From: a bacterium MS4
Lineage (GTDB): Bacteria > Bacillota > Clostridia > Oscillospirales > Acutalibacteraceae
Length of the DNA stretch: 64,000 nt
Direction: 5' to 3'
Assembly: GCA_000752215.1 (NCBI GenBank)
Contig: CCFG01000006.1
Location: 1 to 64,000, forward strand
The position numbers were made by a program, and so were the translations under genes. Positions 50,499 through 58,804 of this stretch are shown piece by piece (the first letter of the stretch is position 1; the number at the start of each line of letters is the position of its first letter). The notes beneath the pieces are model-generated. The model saw only the letters and a program-made list of their open reading frames with translations. It was not told the DNA's origin and did no database searches.

Positions 50499-51668
50499 CT
50501 TGTCTTTTTTAGGTTTTCTGCTGCCCAAATGGAACAGGGTAATCGCAGACGCGACCATTGCTGCGCCGCCCAGCAGCGGATTCAGCGCAAAACAGAAGCC
50601 TGTAACGATCAACGCAACCAGAATGCTCAGAAAAACACGAAGCCCGCTGACCGGAGAATTCCCTTTTACCTCGCCGGATTGACCGTTAACCATAAAACGA
50701 TAGGTTTTCCCCTTAAACAGATAGGAAGAAATCCATACGGGCAGCAGCACACTTTTAAACGTGATATTGCGGTATGAAGTGCTGAAGGTCAGGTCTTTCA
50801 CCTCATCCGCAGCAATGGACCGTCTGATTTTGTCGCTGAGGTTTCGTTCGATGATACCCTGCGCCGATTTCCAGCAATCCTCCCTGCTGATGCTGTTGTT
50901 TTCGGCAAGGAAGCTGTAAAGATATTCCTTCTGATAGGGAACCAGCTCTTTCAGGTTGTACTCCAGACGAATCAAATTATCATCGATATTTTTTGAAGCC
51001 AAAATCAGAACGTCATCAAAGCCGTGCGAAAAATGCCCGCTGACGGGAGCCCAGTTCGTTCTCGTCACTGCCCTCGATTCCATGACGGATTTCCCATCGC
51101 GCATGACACTGACCATTTCCGTACTGTGATAATGTGTCCCGGCCTGCGCATGGTAATCCGATTCCGTATTACAGTCATATGTAAAATGGGGCACGTAAAC
51201 GCCGCGGAGCCTTTCCTGCAGGCGGTTCTGCTCCCGAAGCGCACGCGGAGCATAAAACCTGCTTTTGACCCAATCCTTAAAATACTGTTTAGCAGTGTCG
51301 GAAGAAATTTTGAATGGAATCAGGGATTCCGGCGGGACGGAATCTGCATTTTCACTTTGCGAAATCATCGGGGAACCGCAGTATGCACACACCTGGGCCG
51401 TAATGTTTGATTCCGCAACCATATTGGCCCCGCAGTTGCTGCAGTGGATGACTTTTGTGGAAACGCCCCATTCCTCCGGGCGGCTTTGGGAATTTTCAAA
51501 GGCATGCTCCTCAATGGCGGCATCGCTGACCGCAATTTCCCGGCGGGAACCGCAGTAGGGACAGATAAGCATGTTTTCTTCCGGGCTGTACACCATTTCC
51601 GCCGCACAGGACGGGCATTTGACATGCTCACCGCTTACTCCATTCTCATTGGTCATTTCTGTTTCCAT
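50487..51668 (-). CDS. Zinc-ribbon membrane-associated protein (YdjG-like)
   Basis: 393 residues with two N-terminal zinc ribbons: CPSCAAEM...CPYCGS (about residues 18-41) and CSNCGANM...CAYCGSP (about 76-100). A long central domain follows (KISSDTAKQYFKDWVKSRFYAP, GVYVPHFTYDC), then one or two transmembrane helices near the end (LRVFLSILVALIVTGFCFAL) and a basic tail KPKKDKKKG. It resembles B. subtilis YdjG, a partner of the SPFH protein YdjI and PspA in envelope stress. It is coupled to the SPFH gene (2-base gap). Confidence 0.78.
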   Translation of the reverse strand: METEMTNENGVSGEHVKCPSCAAEMVYSPEENMLICPYCGSRREIAVSDAAIEEHAFENSQSRPEEWGVSTKVIHCSNCGANMVAESNITAQVCAYCGSPMISQSENADSVPPESLIPFKISSDTAKQYFKDWVKSRFYAPRALREQNRLQERLRGVYVPHFTYDCNTESDYHAQAGTHYHSTEMVSVMRDGKSVMESRAVTRTNWAPVSGHFSHGFDDVLILASKNIDDNLIRLEYNLKELVPYQKEYLYSFLAENNSISREDCWKSAQGIIERNLSDKIRRSIAADEVKDLTFSTSYRNITFKSVLLPVWISSYLFKGKTYRFMVNGQSGEVKGNSPVSGLRVFLSILVALIVTGFCFALNPLLGGAAMVASAITLFHLGSRKPKKDKKKG

Positions 51669-51669
51669 T

Positions 51670-52803
51670 TTAATCCTCCCCTGTCTTAGTTCCGCATTGG
51701 GGGCAGAATTTAACGCCGCCTGTCAGCTTGGTTCCGCAGTTTTTGCAAAAGACCTCGCTGGACTGAGGCGCGCCGCACTCAGGGCAGAATTTCGCGTTTG
51801 CATCGATGGAAGCGCCGCATTTCACGCATTTGAACGCAGGCGGCGAACTGGGCTTTCCGCAGCCGGGGCAAAATTTGGAGCCGGCCGGTATCTGTGCGCC
51901 GCACGCGGGGCAGGGGCTTCCCGGTGCCGCGCCGGTCTGCTGGGGCGGCTGGGTCAACGACTGAGTAAACACGGAACCCATCACCGCACCCGCGCCAAGG
52001 CCCACGCCCGCCCCCGCAAGCCCGCCCGGATTTTTGGCGGCGTCTTTAATGGAGTCCGCAGCCTGAAACTGAGCGTACTGCTGCAGATTTCCCAGCAAGC
52101 CCATTTCTGTTCTTTTATCCAGCACCGCTTCCACTTCCTGCGGAAGGGATATATTTTCCACATAGAAGGATGCCAAAGATAACCCGAACTCCTCAAATTT
52201 AGGAGCCAGCTTTTGCTGTGCCTTCCCGCTGATTTCGTCATAGTTCTGCGCAAGATCAAGCGCAGGAATTTTAAGCTCGCCGAGCAGGTCGGTTAAGCCT
52301 GAAACAATGAGCCGCTTCAACTGACCGGTGATGTTCTGGGTATCTGAAAGGCCGTTCGTGCCTGAGACCTGCTTTAAATAGCTCAGCGGATCGGTCACCC
52401 GGAAAGAGTAGATTCCATATGCCCGCAGGCGAAGCATCCCAAATTCGGCGTCGCGGAGCATGACCGGATTTTCCGTTCCCCATTTTTGGTCCGTAAACTG
52501 CTTCGTGTTGACAAAATACACTTCCGCTTTAAATGGAGAATTGAACCCGTAGGGCCAGGAATTCAGTTTTGTGATAACCGGCAGATTTTCCGTGGAAAGC
52601 GTATAAAGACCCGGCTGAAAGACATCGGCGGCTTTCCCTTCATTGATGAACACCGCCATCTGAGATTCTCTTACCGTAAGCTTCGCGCCCATTTTGATTT
52701 CTTTTCCCTGAACCGGAAAACGATACACCATCGTGTTTTCCGTATCGTCAACCCATTCAATCACCTCAATGAACTGGCTTTTAATAAAGTTTATTAATCC
52801 CAC
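51670..52803 (-). CDS. SPFH-domain protein with C-terminal zinc ribbons (YdjI-like)
   Basis: 377 residues: N-terminal SPFH/virion-core-like domain (MGLINFIKSQFIEVIEWVDD to about 260), a glycine-rich stretch (GGLAGAGVGLGAGAVMG) and three or four C-terminal CxxC zinc ribbons (CPACGAQIPAGSKFCPGCG, CVKCGASIDANAKFCPECG, CKNCGTKLTGGVKFCPQCG). The GTG at 52803, with GGAG eight bases upstream, gives the standard YdjI start. In B. subtilis this protein recruits PspA to the membrane; neither pspA nor ydjH is in this window. Confidence 0.85.
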   Translation of the reverse strand: MGLINFIKSQFIEVIEWVDDTENTMVYRFPVQGKEIKMGAKLTVRESQMAVFINEGKAADVFQPGLYTLSTENLPVITKLNSWPYGFNSPFKAEVYFVNTKQFTDQKWGTENPVMLRDAEFGMLRLRAYGIYSFRVTDPLSYLKQVSGTNGLSDTQNITGQLKRLIVSGLTDLLGELKIPALDLAQNYDEISGKAQQKLAPKFEEFGLSLASFYVENISLPQEVEAVLDKRTEMGLLGNLQQYAQFQAADSIKDAAKNPGGLAGAGVGLGAGAVMGSVFTQSLTQPPQQTGAAPGSPCPACGAQIPAGSKFCPGCGKPSSPPAFKCVKCGASIDANAKFCPECGAPQSSEVFCKNCGTKLTGGVKFCPQCGTKTGED

Positions 52804-52844
52804 ATCATCATCTCCAAAAATCATTTTCCGGCAAAATCAATTTT

Positions 52845-52873
52845 ATTATACGCCCCTAAAAGGGAGATGTAAA
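52845..52873 (-). promoter_or_regulatory. Promoter of the SPFH/zinc-ribbon operon
   Basis: TTTACA (52868-52873), 17-base spacer, TATAAT (52845-52850) on the minus strand. Confidence 0.8.
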
Positions 52874-53091
52874 TTATATCCATTCATTTTCAGAAGAATT
52901 CCCATCGGAAAAAAACAGGCTCACACCTCTGCGTCCGGGCTGTGTCTGCCGCAAAAACGGGCCATCGCCTGACCCCTTGGATTTGTAGCTGAAATGTCCC
53001 CCGTTCCACTGTATTAATGGGAGCTTTTGTTTTATACAGCTGCCTGATTTTTCCCAAAGCAAATTCCGGCGTGTGGTTTTTCGCACTTTTA

Positions 53092-53100
53092 TGCTATAAT
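53092..53100 (+). promoter_or_regulatory. Extended -10 promoter of the EndoQ-UvrD gene
   Basis: TGCTATAAT with TATAAT at 53095-53100, 35 bases before the start codon. No clear -35 and no LexA-like box is seen. The rest of the 52874-53091 interval shows nothing recognisable. Confidence 0.65.
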
Positions 53101-53135
53101 AGGTGTAAATTCATGATAAAACGCAGGTGTTTACT

Positions 53136-56100
53136 ATGTTTATTGCCGATTTTCATATCCATTCAAAATATTCCCGGGCCACCAGCAAGGATTGCGTTCC
53201 CGAAATGCTGGAGCTGTGGGCGCGGCGCAAAGGCCTCGACCTGATCGGAACAGGCGACTTCACCCATCCGGCCTGGCGGGAGGAGCTCCGGGAAAAGCTC
53301 ATCCCGGCCGAGGAGGGACTCTATACCCTCAAAGACAGCTTTTGCCGGGCGGACGATATCGGGGGAAGCAGCAGCAAGCCCCGCTTCATGATCTCCGGCG
53401 AAATCAGCTCCATCTATAAAAAGAATGGAAAGGTCCGGAAGGTACATAATGTAATTCTTCTTCCCACTCTGGAAAGCGCCGAAGCCCTTTCCCACAGGCT
53501 TGAGGCCATTGGCAACCTGCACTCCGACGGCAGACCGATTCTCGGCCTCGACAGCAGGGACCTTCTGGAAATCACGCTGGACGTGTGCCCCGACGCCATC
53601 TTTATTCCCGCCCACATCTGGACTCCGCATTTTTCCCTGTTCGGCGCCTATTCCGGTTTCGATGATATCGAGGAATGCTTCGGGGACCTGACGGGACACA
53701 TCCACGCGCTCGAAACCGGGCTTTCCTCCGACCCACCCATGAACTGGCGCATCTCCGCACTGGACCGCTTCACGCTGGTTTCCAATTCGGACGCCCATTC
53801 GCCGGGGAACCTGGCGCGGGAGGCAAACCTTTTCGACACTGGCCTTTCCTACCCGGATATCTCGCGGGCGCTCCAGAACCCTGACACAAAAGAGTTTTCG
53901 GGCACGATCGAGTTTTTCCCAGAGGAAGGAAAGTACCACTACGACGGGCACCGGAACTGCGGGGTGTGTCTGAAACCCGCGGATACCCTGGCTGCTTCGG
54001 GCGTCTGCCCCGTGTGCGGCGGCAGGATCACGGTGGGGGTGCTGCATCGGGTGGAATCGCTTGCGGACAGAGAGGAGGGCTATATTCCCCCTTCGGCCAA
54101 GCGTTTTGAAAGCCTGATCCCTCTGCGGGAGGTGATTGCGGCGTCGACCGGCTTCACGGCCGCAAGCAAGAAGGTCGGGGAAAGGTACGCCGGCCTGATC
54201 CGCAGCCTTGGCCCGGAGCTCTTTATCCTGCGCGAGGCGCAGCTGGGCGACATTGAGCTTGCGGCAGGCCCGCTGGTCGCCGAGGGCATCCGCCGGCTCC
54301 GCGGCGGGAAGGTAACCGTTCTGCCCGGATTCGACGGGGAATATGGAAAGGTCAAAATTCTGGATCGGCAGGAGATTGGCCTGCTTTCCGGCCAGATCAG
54401 TCTTTTTAAGGAAAAGCGGAGCGATCCGTCTGCTCCGGAAAACACAGGGAAGCGAAAAAGCCGGACGGACAACCCCCCGGCGGGATTGGAAGCAGAGAAC
54501 GCGCCGCCGCAGAAAAAAGAGGCAGGCGCAGTTCCGGCTGCCGCTGAGGACGCCTTCAGCGGATTGAACCGGGAGCAGCGGGAGGCCGTGTCCGCTTCCG
54601 ACCCCGCCGTCGTGGTGATCGCCGGACCCGGCACCGGCAAAACACGGACGCTTGTGAGCCGGATCGTCCGCCTCGTCCGGGAATGCGGTGTATCCCCCGC
54701 ACAGATTACCGCCGTCACGTTCACGAACCGGGCGGCGACGGAAATGCGGTCCCGCCTTGCCGCGTATTTCGGGGACAGGCGGACCGTGAAAAGCATGCAC
54801 ATCGGGACGTTCCACTCCATCTGCCTGCAGATTCTCTCCGGAAAAAAGGGTGAGACAGCGCCCACCATCATCGACGAGCAGGACGCGCTCTCCATCCTCA
54901 CGGACCTTTTAAAGGACCTCGGGCTCAAAGCGTCCCCGCGGGATGTTTTCAGAGAAATTTCCCTGATCAAAAGCGGCGCCCGGCTGCCGGAAGAAGCTGA
55001 GGAAGTCCCGGAGGGGATCTATGACCGGTACTGTGAACAGCTTGCGCAGTATGGCGTACTGGACTACGACGACATCCTCCTGAACACACTGAGCCTGTTC
55101 CAAAACGGAGAACTGGGAAGCAGGGAGGAGAAAAAACTCAGAAACGCTTTTTCCTCTCTTCTGGTGGATGAATTTCAGGATATCAATCCCGTCCAGTACC
55201 GCCTGATACAGGAGTGGGGGAAAAACAGTGCGGGAATTTTCGTAATCGGGGACCCCGATCAGTCCATTTACGGATTCCGGGGCTCGGATTCCCTCTGTTT
55301 TGACCGATTCTTCGGGAATTTTTCCGGGGCGCGCCGGGTACGGCTCACGCAGAATTACCGCTCCACCCCCGAAATCATTGGCTGCTCCCGGTCCGTTCTG
55401 CCGGAAAGAAACCCCGCGGAACCGTCTCTTGAGGCACAACGGGACAGCGGCGCCCGCGTGCGTCTTCTGGAGGCGGACGGCGAGCTGCCGGAAGCGATTT
55501 TTATTGCGAAAGAAATCAACCGCATGGTCGGCGGCATCGATATGCTCGACGCACATGCTTCGTCCCACCCGAAGGGAAAAAAGCCTGTTTCGGAGCAGGT
55601 GCGCAGCTTTTCCGATATCGCCGTACTGTACCGAACCAACCGTCAGGCGGAGCTTCTGGAGCAATGCCTCCGGAAAGAGGGCATCCCGTATCTGGTCGCC
55701 GGACGGGATGAATTTCTTTCCGACCGCGAGGTTCGCAAAGCGGTCGCCTTTTTCCGCTTTCTGCTCGACCCGGCGGACCTGATCTCCCTTCGGCTGTGCC
55801 TGAAGGAATGGGGCGTCTGCCCCGGCGGGCGGGCGCAGCGGGTGCTGGAGGACTACTCCGGAACGGACAAAAGCACCGCGTCCCTTTTGGCGCTTTTGGA
55901 AACACTCTCCGCTTCCCCGGGAAATCCGCATAAATTCTCCGGGCTGCTCCGCAAATACGAGCCCCTCGTCCGCAGCGGGAAACCGCAGAAGCTGATAGAA
56001 GCCTGGATCGACGATAACGGGCTTCAGGAGGTACGGAGCATGGAGCTGTTTCTCAACATGGCCGTTCTGCACGAAAAAATGCCCTCCCTCCTGCAGAATC

Positions 56101-56453
56101 TTCTGCTCGGGCGGGAAGGCGACGTGGTGCGCAGCGGCGGGAGAAGCTATTCGTCGGACGCGGTTTCGCTTATGACCCTGCACGCGTCAAAGGGGCTTGA
56201 ATTCCCCGTTGTGTTTGTCAGCGGCGTAAAGGACGGAACGATCCCGCTGAAAAACCGGCGGGGCGACTGTGACCCGGACGAGGAACGCCGGCTCTTCTAC
56301 GTCGGCATGACAAGGGCGCAGGACGAGCTGATCCTGCTGACTTCCTCCTCACGCTCGCCCTTCCTCCCCGGACTCCCCGCAGACCTTCTTTCGGAGGGGA
56401 CCGCTTTTGAGCGGAAAAAAGCGCCTGCATTCGAGCAGGTCTGCTTTTTCTGA
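53136..56453 (+). CDS. EndoQ-like PHP nuclease fused to UvrD/PcrA superfamily 1 helicase
   Basis: 1105 residues. N-terminal part (about 1-400): PHP domain with DFHIHSKYS, GTGDFTHP, HIWTPHFSLFGAYSGF and SNSDAHSPGN (metal-binding His/Asp), a four-Cys zinc site (CGVCLKPADTLAASGVCPVCGG, about 274-297) and SAKRFESLIPLREVI, as in endonuclease Q, which nicks 5' of deaminated bases and abasic sites. C-terminal part (about 470-1105): complete SF1A helicase with AGPGTGKT (about 497-504), FTNRAATEM, LLVDEFQDINPVQ, VIGDPDQSIYGFRG, LTQNYRST, LHASKGLEFPVVF and YVGMTRAQDEL. The ATG at 53136 has AGGTG upstream. Nicking and unwinding at damage in one polypeptide is inferred. Confidence 0.9.
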   Translation: MFIADFHIHSKYSRATSKDCVPEMLELWARRKGLDLIGTGDFTHPAWREELREKLIPAEEGLYTLKDSFCRADDIGGSSSKPRFMISGEISSIYKKNGKVRKVHNVILLPTLESAEALSHRLEAIGNLHSDGRPILGLDSRDLLEITLDVCPDAIFIPAHIWTPHFSLFGAYSGFDDIEECFGDLTGHIHALETGLSSDPPMNWRISALDRFTLVSNSDAHSPGNLAREANLFDTGLSYPDISRALQNPDTKEFSGTIEFFPEEGKYHYDGHRNCGVCLKPADTLAASGVCPVCGGRITVGVLHRVESLADREEGYIPPSAKRFESLIPLREVIAASTGFTAASKKVGERYAGLIRSLGPELFILREAQLGDIELAAGPLVAEGIRRLRGGKVTVLPGFDGEYGKVKILDRQEIGLLSGQISLFKEKRSDPSAPENTGKRKSRTDNPPAGLEAENAPPQKKEAGAVPAAAEDAFSGLNREQREAVSASDPAVVVIAGPGTGKTRTLVSRIVRLVRECGVSPAQITAVTFTNRAATEMRSRLAAYFGDRRTVKSMHIGTFHSICLQILSGKKGETAPTIIDEQDALSILTDLLKDLGLKASPRDVFREISLIKSGARLPEEAEEVPEGIYDRYCEQLAQYGVLDYDDILLNTLSLFQNGELGSREEKKLRNAFSSLLVDEFQDINPVQYRLIQEWGKNSAGIFVIGDPDQSIYGFRGSDSLCFDRFFGNFSGARRVRLTQNYRSTPEIIGCSRSVLPERNPAEPSLEAQRDSGARVRLLEADGELPEAIFIAKEINRMVGGIDMLDAHASSHPKGKKPVSEQVRSFSDIAVLYRTNRQAELLEQCLRKEGIPYLVAGRDEFLSDREVRKAVAFFRFLLDPADLISLRLCLKEWGVCPGGRAQRVLEDYSGTDKSTASLLALLETLSASPGNPHKFSGLLRKYEPLVRSGKPQKLIEAWIDDNGLQEVRSMELFLNMAVLHEKMPSLLQNLLLGREGDVVRSGGRSYSSDAVSLMTLHASKGLEFPVVFVSGVKDGTIPLKNRRGDCDPDEERRLFYVGMTRAQDELILLTSSSRSPFLPGLPADLLSEGTAFERKKAPAFEQVCFF

Positions 56454-56477
56454 CGGAAGGCGGCGCTTCATATTTTT

Positions 56478-57230
56478 TTACAGTCGGCTGCGGTCCTGAA
56501 TAAAGACATAATTCCGGGCGTCCGAGCGGCCTTCCACAAAGCGGTAGCCTTCCCAGTCGAATTCCCTGAGCCCTTCCGGCTCCGTGATTCTGTGTTTGAC
56601 AAGAAAGCGCGCCATCTGCCCCCGCGCTGTCCTGACGCTGGAAACCGTACCGCGCGCGCCGTCCGGCTTCTGCACCAGAAAGCGGCACGTAATCAGGGTG
56701 TCCCCCGGAAGAAGACAGGGAGCCGCCAGCCTGGTATAGTCCGCCGAAGCAAGGCTTACGACCGGCTCTCCGCTTTGAAAAAGCTGCCGGTACAGACGGT
56801 CGCCCCAAAATTCATAAAGTTCCTGCCCGTTGACCCTGAATTCCTTTTTGATTCCCAGACGGTAGGGCTGAATCCCGTCCGCCGGGCGCAGGAGCCCGTA
56901 CAGGGCGCTTAAAATGCGCAGGTGCTCCTGCGCGAAGGAAAAATCCCTCAGATCAAAATCACGGGCATTCAGGTTCCGGAAAGCGGCGCCGTAATAGGAC
57001 AGCAGCGCCGGCGTACCGGGGACGGCCGGGTCGAAGTGCTGGTAAAAGTCATAGAGCGTAAAGGCCCGCTCGGGATTCAAATCCAGAAGGCTTTCCAGCT
57101 CCCATGGGTTGTAATTTCGCAGGGCATCCACCAGCAGGCCGGTCTCTTTTGGGAAAAGCGGGCGGCCCGGCTTTACGCCTTTCAGAGAGAAGGGCCGGAT
57201 ATTTCTGGCGGGGGAAAGAATTGCAAGCAT
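56478..57230 (-). CDS. yaaA: Peroxide stress protein YaaA (DUF328/UPF0246)
   Basis: 250-residue member of the YaaA family, which binds DNA and limits hydrogen-peroxide/iron damage in E. coli. It starts MLAILSPARNIRP and has LFPKETGLLVDALRNY, ALLSYYGAAFRNLNARDF and the conserved ILSALYGLLRPADGIQPYRL, plus the C-terminal FDWEGYRFVEGRSDARNYVF. It has its own promoter and lies downstream of the fluoride-controlled MutS-like operon on the same strand, so it could also receive read-through. Confidence 0.93.
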   Translation of the reverse strand: MLAILSPARNIRPFSLKGVKPGRPLFPKETGLLVDALRNYNPWELESLLDLNPERAFTLYDFYQHFDPAVPGTPALLSYYGAAFRNLNARDFDLRDFSFAQEHLRILSALYGLLRPADGIQPYRLGIKKEFRVNGQELYEFWGDRLYRQLFQSGEPVVSLASADYTRLAAPCLLPGDTLITCRFLVQKPDGARGTVSSVRTARGQMARFLVKHRITEPEGLREFDWEGYRFVEGRSDARNYVFIQDRSRL

Positions 57231-57262
57231 CGGGAATCCCTCCCAAATATTAGGATATCCCT

Positions 57263-57291
57263 ATTATAGCATGGGGCCGGAGCGGACACAA
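57263..57291 (-). promoter_or_regulatory. Promoter of yaaA
   Basis: TTGTGT (57286-57291), 17-base spacer, TATAAT (57263-57268) with an upstream TGC (extended -10) on the minus strand. Confidence 0.7.
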
Positions 57292-57315
57292 ATTCGCTTC
57301 CGGGATTACCCGACA

Positions 57316-58800
57316 TTACGCCTCCGGAGTAAATATTTTCCGGTACAGGTCTTCGCCGTAAGCCGTCTGAAGAGGTTCCCCCGGCATGATTTTAAAAGTA
57401 CGTTCTCCGTTTTCAAGCCTTTGCGCGCTGAGAAATTGAACCTTCGGGTACCGCGGGCTGAAAAAGGCGGCCGCGAAGGTATAAAGATGCGTAACGAAGA
57501 AGATTTCCATGCCGTTGTCCGCGAGCGCCTTTGTAATCTGGCGGCAGATTTCGGAGCCCTCCCGCTCATTGGTGGCGGCGAACGATTCATTGAACAGAAC
57601 CAGAGCTCCGGGAGTCAGGCGGTCGGCAATCTCACTCATGCGGGCAAGCTCCTCATCCAGCTTCCCGCTTGTCATCGTGGTATCTTCCTCTTTTTTGAAG
57701 TGCGTAAATACGCCGTTCCGTATCGGCGCACGGTAATTTTGCGCGCCGACGAACATCCCGCACTGCATCATAAGCTGCGCCTGCCCGATGCTTCTGAGAA
57801 AGGTGGATTTTCCTCCCTGATTGGCTCCCGTGATGATATAAAGCCGCTGATTCTCCGCGTTCAGTTCGTTTCCCGTTACTCCCGAGTCCTTTAACAGGGC
57901 CAGACTGACATCGTACAGCACATTGTATTTCCGGCTTTCCGCTTCCAACGGGAGCATTTCAGGAATGCAGGTTGGCATGCCGGCGGCCTGAAGCCTGTCG
58001 TATAAATTCAGGCAGCCGACATAAAAGGCCAGCTCCTTTTGAAGGATAACAAAAAAGCTTTCCACGTGCTCCGCCGACTGTGCCAGCACATTGATGCTTT
58101 CATTCATCGCGCGGGCGCGGCGGTTGCCGAAATCGGAAGCCCCCGCGTCGTCACGGGGCGCGAGCGTAAAAGACGGGGCAAAATGCCAGTGACGCCAGAA
58201 ATGCGTTTTCTCTTTGCGCCGCATCACATAATCGATTCCCTGATTGTAATTTCCGAGCCCGGCGCTGATCAGCATCCCCTTTTCATCCTTCAGCTCATTG
58301 AGAAGCGAATGAATCTGTAAAAAATAATCGTCATCGAGCTCCTGCCACAGCATGGAGATAAAATTTTTGAAGCCTTCGGAATGAAAATTCCGCATATCCG
58401 CATCGGTGGCATTGCGCATTTTCATCAGCATTTCCGTGTATATTTTTAATAAATCGACTGCGCTGGAAAAATTGCTGGATAAATTCTGCCGTGTGGACAG
58501 CCACGACCAGGATTTGTGTTTCCGCTCCATTGTCTCAACCGTAATATCATAAAGCTTTCTCACTGTTTCGGGGTTGTTGATGCAGTCCTTCAGGACCTCC
58601 TGACGATAGCGGATTTCCCGGGCAGTCCGCAAAGGATAAAATAAAGCCGAACTGCACACCTCCCGAATGATCGTGTCGTCCTGTGCCATCGCCGAAAGGA
58701 TGCGGGCAAACTCAAGATCGGCGATCAGCGTGTCTTTCCCAAAGCAGGGTTTTTGCTGCGGATTGAAATCCGTATCCTGATCCATCAAGTGTACTTTCAA
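57316..58800 (-). CDS. MutS-like ATPase B, last gene of the fluoride-riboswitch operon
   Basis: 494 residues with the MutS core and ATPase domains but no mismatch-recognition domain. Walker A is TGANQGGKSTFLRS (about 322-335). The Walker B equivalent reads ALVLFNESFAATNEREG, with Asn in place of the usual Asp, confirmed at codon level (AAT). VTHLYTFAA follows. The TTG at 58800 has GGAGG eight bases upstream and lies four bases after the stop of paralogue A. It may act with paralogue A as a heterodimer. The link to fluoride rests on the shared leader; the role is unknown. Confidence 0.85.
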   Translation of the reverse strand: MKVHLMDQDTDFNPQQKPCFGKDTLIADLEFARILSAMAQDDTIIREVCSSALFYPLRTAREIRYRQEVLKDCINNPETVRKLYDITVETMERKHKSWSWLSTRQNLSSNFSSAVDLLKIYTEMLMKMRNATDADMRNFHSEGFKNFISMLWQELDDDYFLQIHSLLNELKDEKGMLISAGLGNYNQGIDYVMRRKEKTHFWRHWHFAPSFTLAPRDDAGASDFGNRRARAMNESINVLAQSAEHVESFFVILQKELAFYVGCLNLYDRLQAAGMPTCIPEMLPLEAESRKYNVLYDVSLALLKDSGVTGNELNAENQRLYIITGANQGGKSTFLRSIGQAQLMMQCGMFVGAQNYRAPIRNGVFTHFKKEEDTTMTSGKLDEELARMSEIADRLTPGALVLFNESFAATNEREGSEICRQITKALADNGMEIFFVTHLYTFAAAFFSPRYPKVQFLSAQRLENGERTFKIMPGEPLQTAYGEDLYRKIFTPEA

Positions 58801-58804
58801 AATT

